Assembly: GCA_004214275.1 (NCBI GenBank)
Contig: SGYJ01000006.1
Location: forward strand, 1-32,321
DNA length: 32,321 nt
Source: Acidimicrobiales bacterium
Lineage (GTDB): Bacteria; Actinomycetota; Acidimicrobiia; Acidimicrobiales; Poriferisodalaceae
Direction of reading: 5' to 3'
Shown here: positions 27,836 to 32,321 of the stretch, one piece after another
How the letters are laid out: every line of letters begins with the position of its first letter
How positions within the stretch are numbered: the stretch's first letter is position 1
Program-made: the position numbers and the translations under genes
Notes under the pieces: model-generated
What the model was told of the DNA's origin: nothing
Database searches by the model: none
Seen by the model: only the letters and a program-made list of their open reading frames with translations

Positions 27836-28696
27836 ATGAAATTCGGGTTGATGTCAGCGAATCTGATGGGGAATGTGGAAGGCGTTGCGGCAGGAGAGTT
27901 GGCGCGCACGGCAGAAGAAGTTGGGTTCCATTCAATATGGGCCGTCGAACATGCAGTAGTCCCGGTGGAGTATGCCTCTACATATCCATACGACGAAGGT
28001 GGGCGACTGTTCAAAGGGGCTAGTCAACTGGACCATTCCGACCCGCTGATATGGCTGGCGTTCGCTGCTGCTGCTACAACCAAAATCCGTCTTGCCACTG
28101 GAATACTTATTCTTCCCCAACGCAATCCTCTTATTGCGGCGAAGGAAATTGCGAGCCTTGACCGTCTAAGCGACGGCCGGCTAGATCTAGGCATCGGAGT
28201 TGGATGGCTTCGAGAAGAATTTGATGCGCTAGGAGTCCCTTTTGAGGCACGCGGAGCTCGAACGGATGAATACCTGAGAGCCTTAAGGGTTCTGTGGTCT
28301 CAAACCGAAGCTGAGTTTCATGGCGAGTTCGTTGACTTTGCACCCGTGTACTGTCAACCCAAACCGACACAACAACCGATACCAATACTGGTTGGAGGCC
28401 ACTCTGATAGAGCGGCTCGCAGAGCTGGTGAACTGGGCGATGTGTTCTTCCCTGCGGAACGACCCGTTGAAACACTCACGTCGTTGCATTCGCTAGTGAA
28501 GGAATACGCAGAGAAAGCAGGACGTGACCCGTCTCGCATTGAACTATGGACCTCTTCGACTGGTGACCGCGATCATCTAGATCAGCTAGTAGAGGCTGGA
28601 GTCACCCAAGTAATGGTTCCAGCTCGACCACCTGAACAGCTTGACGACCGTTATTCGCAACTAATTGCCGACTACGACTCAGAGGATGCCTCATGA
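27836..28696 (+). CDS. LLM class F420-dependent oxidoreductase
   Basis: MKFGLMSAN...ARTAEEVGFHSIWAVEH, ILILPQRNPLIAAKEIASLDRLSDGRLDLGIGVGWLREEFDALG, PILVGGHSDRAARRAGELGD. Confidence 0.93.
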   Translation: MKFGLMSANLMGNVEGVAAGELARTAEEVGFHSIWAVEHAVVPVEYASTYPYDEGGRLFKGASQLDHSDPLIWLAFAAAATTKIRLATGILILPQRNPLIAAKEIASLDRLSDGRLDLGIGVGWLREEFDALGVPFEARGARTDEYLRALRVLWSQTEAEFHGEFVDFAPVYCQPKPTQQPIPILVGGHSDRAARRAGELGDVFFPAERPVETLTSLHSLVKEYAEKAGRDPSRIELWTSSTGDRDHLDQLVEAGVTQVMVPARPPEQLDDRYSQLIADYDSEDAS

Positions 28697-30246
28697 CCGA
28701 TCCAGACCGAACCTCAGATCTACGTGCTCGAGCAGAGCGTGTTCGAAATGAAATGGGAGGTGTAGAAAAAGTTGCAAAAATGTCTGATGAAGGAGACCGG
28801 ACTATCCGCCAACATATTGACAACTTTCTTGACGACGACTCCTTCAGAGAAATAGGTACCTTCAGCCGGTCACTTCGGGTAGAGGAACGAGAAAAGACGC
28901 CCGGGGACGGAAAAATAGGCGGGCATGGGACCGTGGACAGCCGTCCTGTCGCAGTCTTCGGTGACGACATCACCGTCTATCGCGGGTCAAGCTCAATTGT
29001 TGGTACTCGAAAAGAACATCGTTTATACGAAAGAGCTATGGCAATGGGCATACCCATTGTTCATTTTGGCGAAACTGGCGGCGCCCGAATACCGGACACT
29101 ATGGGAGCTGAAGGAATCAGCGAGCCGGGTGGCTTGTTTGAGCTTGCGAAACGACAGCACAGGGTTCCTATGGCGACGATGGTCACTGGACAGTCGTTCG
29201 GTGGCTCATCGTTCTTGTCTGCACTGTCTGACTATGTCGTGATGGTACGCGGGTCCTGTCTCGCCGTTACGTCGCCGAAAGTATTCGAGATCGCTACCGG
29301 GGAGGTCATATCTTTTGAAGACGTCGGCGGAGTCGATGTCCACGCAAGAAAAACCGGTCAAATCGATCTCGGAGTTGAATCAGATCAAGAGGGCTATGAC
29401 GCAATACGAAAGTGGTTGTCGTATCTACCGAGCAATGCGTGGGAGATAGCACCGCGAAACGAAACCCTAGGCTCATTGGATCACGATCCCGGCCTAGCTG
29501 AACTTGTCCCGGCGAAACGGACACGGGGCTACGACATGCGACGAGTCGTGGAACGGATCGTCGACACCGATTCGATGCTAGAAATCCAACCCCTCTATGC
29601 GCGCAACGTTGTTTGTGGCATGGCCAGACTTAATGGATTTTCTGTCGGGGTTATAGCTAACAACCCAATGTTTGGGGCAGGGACTTTAGACCCACAGGCA
29701 TGTCACAAAATCATACGATTAGCAACCGTCTGCGATTCATACAACATCCCCATCATTTTTCTTGCTGATGTTCCCGGCTTCATGGTTGGAGAACGAGTGG
29801 AACACGAACTGATGTTGCATTGGGGAATGAGAATGATGCACGCGCTCCAAAACTGTTCAGCACCGACATTGACTGTCTGTATTCGTAAAGCCTTTGGATT
29901 GGCGTGGCAGGCCATGAATGGCTCTCAGATGCCGGCACTCGGGGTGTACAGCTGGCCGGGAGCCGAAATTGGGTTCATGGATCCCGAGGTTGGGGTAAAT
30001 GTGGCATTCGGCTCAAAACTCGCCCGCATAGACGACAGTGAGACTAGGGAATCCGAGCGGGTCGCCCTGGTGCGAGAAGTAGGTGAATCGACGAACCCCT
30101 ATGAAGCAGCTGGAACCATGAGGATCGACGAAATTATTGACCCCGGCGACACTCGAGGTGTTCTGGCACATGATCTGGAGATGTTGGCTCACCGTTCAGT
30201 GCCGCCACCCGAGGCACGACCTTTGTCCTATTGGCCGACCTGCTAA
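28693..30246 (+). CDS. Divergent acyl-CoA carboxylase carboxyltransferase (beta) subunit
   Basis: VAVFGDDITVYRGSSSIVGTRKEHRLYERAMAMGIPIVHFGETGGARIP; IPIIFLADVPGFMVGERVEHE; ATGA overlap with LLM gene. Confidence 0.9.
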   Translation: MTDPDRTSDLRARAERVRNEMGGVEKVAKMSDEGDRTIRQHIDNFLDDDSFREIGTFSRSLRVEEREKTPGDGKIGGHGTVDSRPVAVFGDDITVYRGSSSIVGTRKEHRLYERAMAMGIPIVHFGETGGARIPDTMGAEGISEPGGLFELAKRQHRVPMATMVTGQSFGGSSFLSALSDYVVMVRGSCLAVTSPKVFEIATGEVISFEDVGGVDVHARKTGQIDLGVESDQEGYDAIRKWLSYLPSNAWEIAPRNETLGSLDHDPGLAELVPAKRTRGYDMRRVVERIVDTDSMLEIQPLYARNVVCGMARLNGFSVGVIANNPMFGAGTLDPQACHKIIRLATVCDSYNIPIIFLADVPGFMVGERVEHELMLHWGMRMMHALQNCSAPTLTVCIRKAFGLAWQAMNGSQMPALGVYSWPGAEIGFMDPEVGVNVAFGSKLARIDDSETRESERVALVREVGESTNPYEAAGTMRIDEIIDPGDTRGVLAHDLEMLAHRSVPPPEARPLSYWPTC

Positions 30247-30283
30247 TGACAAGGCGGCAGGCTACCGATCTGAAAGCAGTTAG

Positions 30284-31363
30284 ATGAGAGCAGCATTCAC
30301 TCGACAGGGAAGCATTGTTGTTGATACCGCAGAAGACCCAACCCCTTCATCTGGTGAAGTTCTAGTTAAAACGCTGGCGTGCGGGATCTGTGGCAGTGAC
30401 CTGCATGCGCTTCGACATGGACACGAAATGGTTGCTAGTCAGAAGGAAACCGGCGGGCCTCTTGTGTACGACGCAGATAGAGACCTCATAATGGGTCACG
30501 AGTTCTGCGTGGAGATATTGGAACTAGGACAAGACGTTCCTGATCACTTTGGAATAGGCGACATTGTTTGCTCCATGCCAGTCCTTCTACGGTCCGATGG
30601 GATTCACACGCTCGGCTACTCGAATCAGTTCCCAGGTGGCTACGCAGAGAACATGCTGCTCTCATCAAGGTTGCTGTTGCCGGTAAGGAACGGGTTAGCC
30701 CCTCAAGAGGCTGCGCTCACTGAGCCAATGGCTGTCGGAAGACATGCCGTAGAAAAGTCTGGCGCTAGCAGCGAGGATGTTTGTCTCGTCATCGGATGCG
30801 GGCCCGTCGGGCTTGCCGTAATAGCGGCGTTAAAACAAAAAGGTTTAGGGCCGGTGATAGCGGCGGATTTTTCCCCTAGGCGCCGAGACTTGGCTGAACA
30901 AGTGGGAGCCGACGACGTCATTGACCCAGCTATGACGTCTCCTTATGAAAGTTGGCAGCAGACAGCCTGGCCCAAGAATGTCGACCGTAACGATCCGACG
31001 CTTCGCTTCAGCGGTGTCGGCCCGAAGCCGGGCCTCATCTTTGAATGTGTAGGAGTTCCGGGTGTCATTGATCAGGTCATTCATGGTGCAATGAAAAACA
31101 CGCGAATTGTTGTAGTCGGTGTCTGCATGGAGCAAGACAGCTTCCGGCCGTTGACCGGGATCGGGAAAGAACTCAACATCCAATTTGTTTTGGGGTACAC
31201 GGCTGAAGAATTCGCGAATACTTTGACGTTGATCAGCGAAGGAGAACTGGTTGTCGACCAGCTCATAACAGGGCGAGTTGGTTTGAGTGAAGTGAACCAA
31301 GCTTTCGATGATCTAGGCGATCCAGAAGCCCACGCGAAAATCATTGTTGAACCGTGGCGTTAA
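30284..31363 (+). CDS. Zinc-binding medium-chain alcohol dehydrogenase
   Basis: LACGICGSDLHALRHG, IMGHEFCVEI, VIGCGPVGLAVIAALKQKGLGPVIAADFSPRRRDLAEQVGADDVID. Confidence 0.92.
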   Translation: MRAAFTRQGSIVVDTAEDPTPSSGEVLVKTLACGICGSDLHALRHGHEMVASQKETGGPLVYDADRDLIMGHEFCVEILELGQDVPDHFGIGDIVCSMPVLLRSDGIHTLGYSNQFPGGYAENMLLSSRLLLPVRNGLAPQEAALTEPMAVGRHAVEKSGASSEDVCLVIGCGPVGLAVIAALKQKGLGPVIAADFSPRRRDLAEQVGADDVIDPAMTSPYESWQQTAWPKNVDRNDPTLRFSGVGPKPGLIFECVGVPGVIDQVIHGAMKNTRIVVVGVCMEQDSFRPLTGIGKELNIQFVLGYTAEEFANTLTLISEGELVVDQLITGRVGLSEVNQAFDDLGDPEAHAKIIVEPWR

Positions 31364-31376
31364 GGAAATCCTTAGT

Positions 31377-32309
31377 TTAAAGATCGAATATCCAAGGTGA
31401 GGTGGGCAAAGCACTGGGATCGAAATAACGAGCAATCTGATCGAGCTCACCAAGTGATCCGATGTTTCGTAACTCGAGACTTGAGAGCAAATAATTCAAC
31501 ACGTCCAGCTCCGATTCGCCGAGCGCCAATCGGTCGTCAAGAGTTACAGCGCCATCTCGTTTAGCCAGCCGATCTCCTGAATGGGTTAAGACGAGAGGCA
31601 CATGGGCATAACTGGGCGGTTGTAGACCTAACAAATCAAACAAATACATCTGACGTGGGGTTGTTGGAAGCAAGTCGTCTCCGCGCACGACCTCTGTTAC
31701 ACCCATATCGGCGTCGTCAATGACTGCAGCCAGGTTGTACGAGGGCGTTAGATCGCCACGACATAAAACAAAGTCGTCGACAGAACCCTCGAAACTTCCC
31801 AACTGGCGGTCATCGATCTTGATTAATTGACTCTCCGAAACAATCCGGATCGCAGGGTTTCGACCAGACCTTTCATTTTCTGAGGTCTCTCTTGCTGTCA
31901 GTTGCCGACACTTACCCGAGTACGCGCCTTCGGGTAAATGGGAGTGTGGCGCAACAACAGCTTCGCGAATTTCGCGTCGCGTGCACCAACACCTATAGGT
32001 GAGACCTTGCCGTTGAAGATCTTCGATCGCGTCCCGATATAGATGCAACCGTTCACTTTGGCGGAAAATCTCGCCATCCCAATTCAAGCCAATGCGCTCA
32101 AAGTCACGAAGCTGATAATTGTAATAGTCCTCCCTAACGGCTCCATCAAGATCTTCGAATCGCCACAGCAACTCTGCGCCCCCCGAGCGCGCGAACAGCC
32201 ACGCCAAAAGCGCTGTACGAAGATTTCCCACATGAAATTCGCCAGTAGGGCTCGGCGCCCATCGACCTGTCACGAATCTTCTGCGAGTGCCTTCACGCCC
32301 TGAACACAA
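31377..32309 (-). CDS. gluQ: Glutamyl-queuosine tRNA(Asp) synthetase (GluQ-RS)
   Basis: GRWAPSPTGEFHVGNLRTALLAWLFAR (HIGH-like), Zn ligands YRCWCT...YSGKC, LAKRDGAV (KMSKS-like), and no anticodon-binding C-terminal domain (310 aa). Confidence 0.92.
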   Translation of the reverse strand: MCSGREGTRRRFVTGRWAPSPTGEFHVGNLRTALLAWLFARSGGAELLWRFEDLDGAVREDYYNYQLRDFERIGLNWDGEIFRQSERLHLYRDAIEDLQRQGLTYRCWCTRREIREAVVAPHSHLPEGAYSGKCRQLTARETSENERSGRNPAIRIVSESQLIKIDDRQLGSFEGSVDDFVLCRGDLTPSYNLAAVIDDADMGVTEVVRGDDLLPTTPRQMYLFDLLGLQPPSYAHVPLVLTHSGDRLAKRDGAVTLDDRLALGESELDVLNYLLSSLELRNIGSLGELDQIARYFDPSALPTSPWIFDL

Positions 32310-32321
32310 CGTTGCATGTTC

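Noticed and set aside
1-32321. CRISPR array, transposon, prophage, tRNA/rRNA or defence system
   Set aside because: No regularly spaced repeats, transposase/integrase motifs, conserved RNA stems or defence genes were recognised; a tRNAscan/Infernal run would be needed to exclude small RNAs fully.

Overview
Gene-dense 32.3 kb window, about 31 CDS on both strands with very short intergenic gaps. Gene content (F420-type LLM oxidoreductase, SCO6745-family protein, actinobacterial-type arylsulfatase, multiple acyl-CoA carboxylase subunits) suggests an actinobacterial, possibly marine Acidimicrobiia-like, genome; the taxonomy is inference. The core (about 3.6-31.4 kb) is rich in accessory catabolic functions: arylsulfatase, two MFS transporters, cytochrome P450, crotonase, PhyH dioxygenase, an MCC-like biotin-dependent carboxylase pair, esterase, amidohydrolase, dienelactone hydrolase, double-hotdog MaoC protein, two tandem class III CoA-transferases, LLM oxidoreductase, an orphan carboxyltransferase and two Zn-dependent alcohol dehydrogenases. 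The flanks carry queuosine genes (queF near the left, GluQ-RS at the right). The left edge holds a truncated minus-strand gene absent from the supplied ORF track: a predicted membrane protein with a winged-helix-like N-terminus, a TM segment, Ig-like repeats and the start of a DUF4015-like glycosidase-type domain. The strongest leads are that protein, the tandem CoA-transferase pair whose second member lacks the catalytic Asp, the translationally coupled acyltransferase/phosphatase/CoA-transferase operon, a tandem-repeat uncharacterised protein at 17760, and the orphan divergent carboxyltransferase. No rRNA, tRNA, CRISPR array, transposase, integrase or defence system was recognised by eye.
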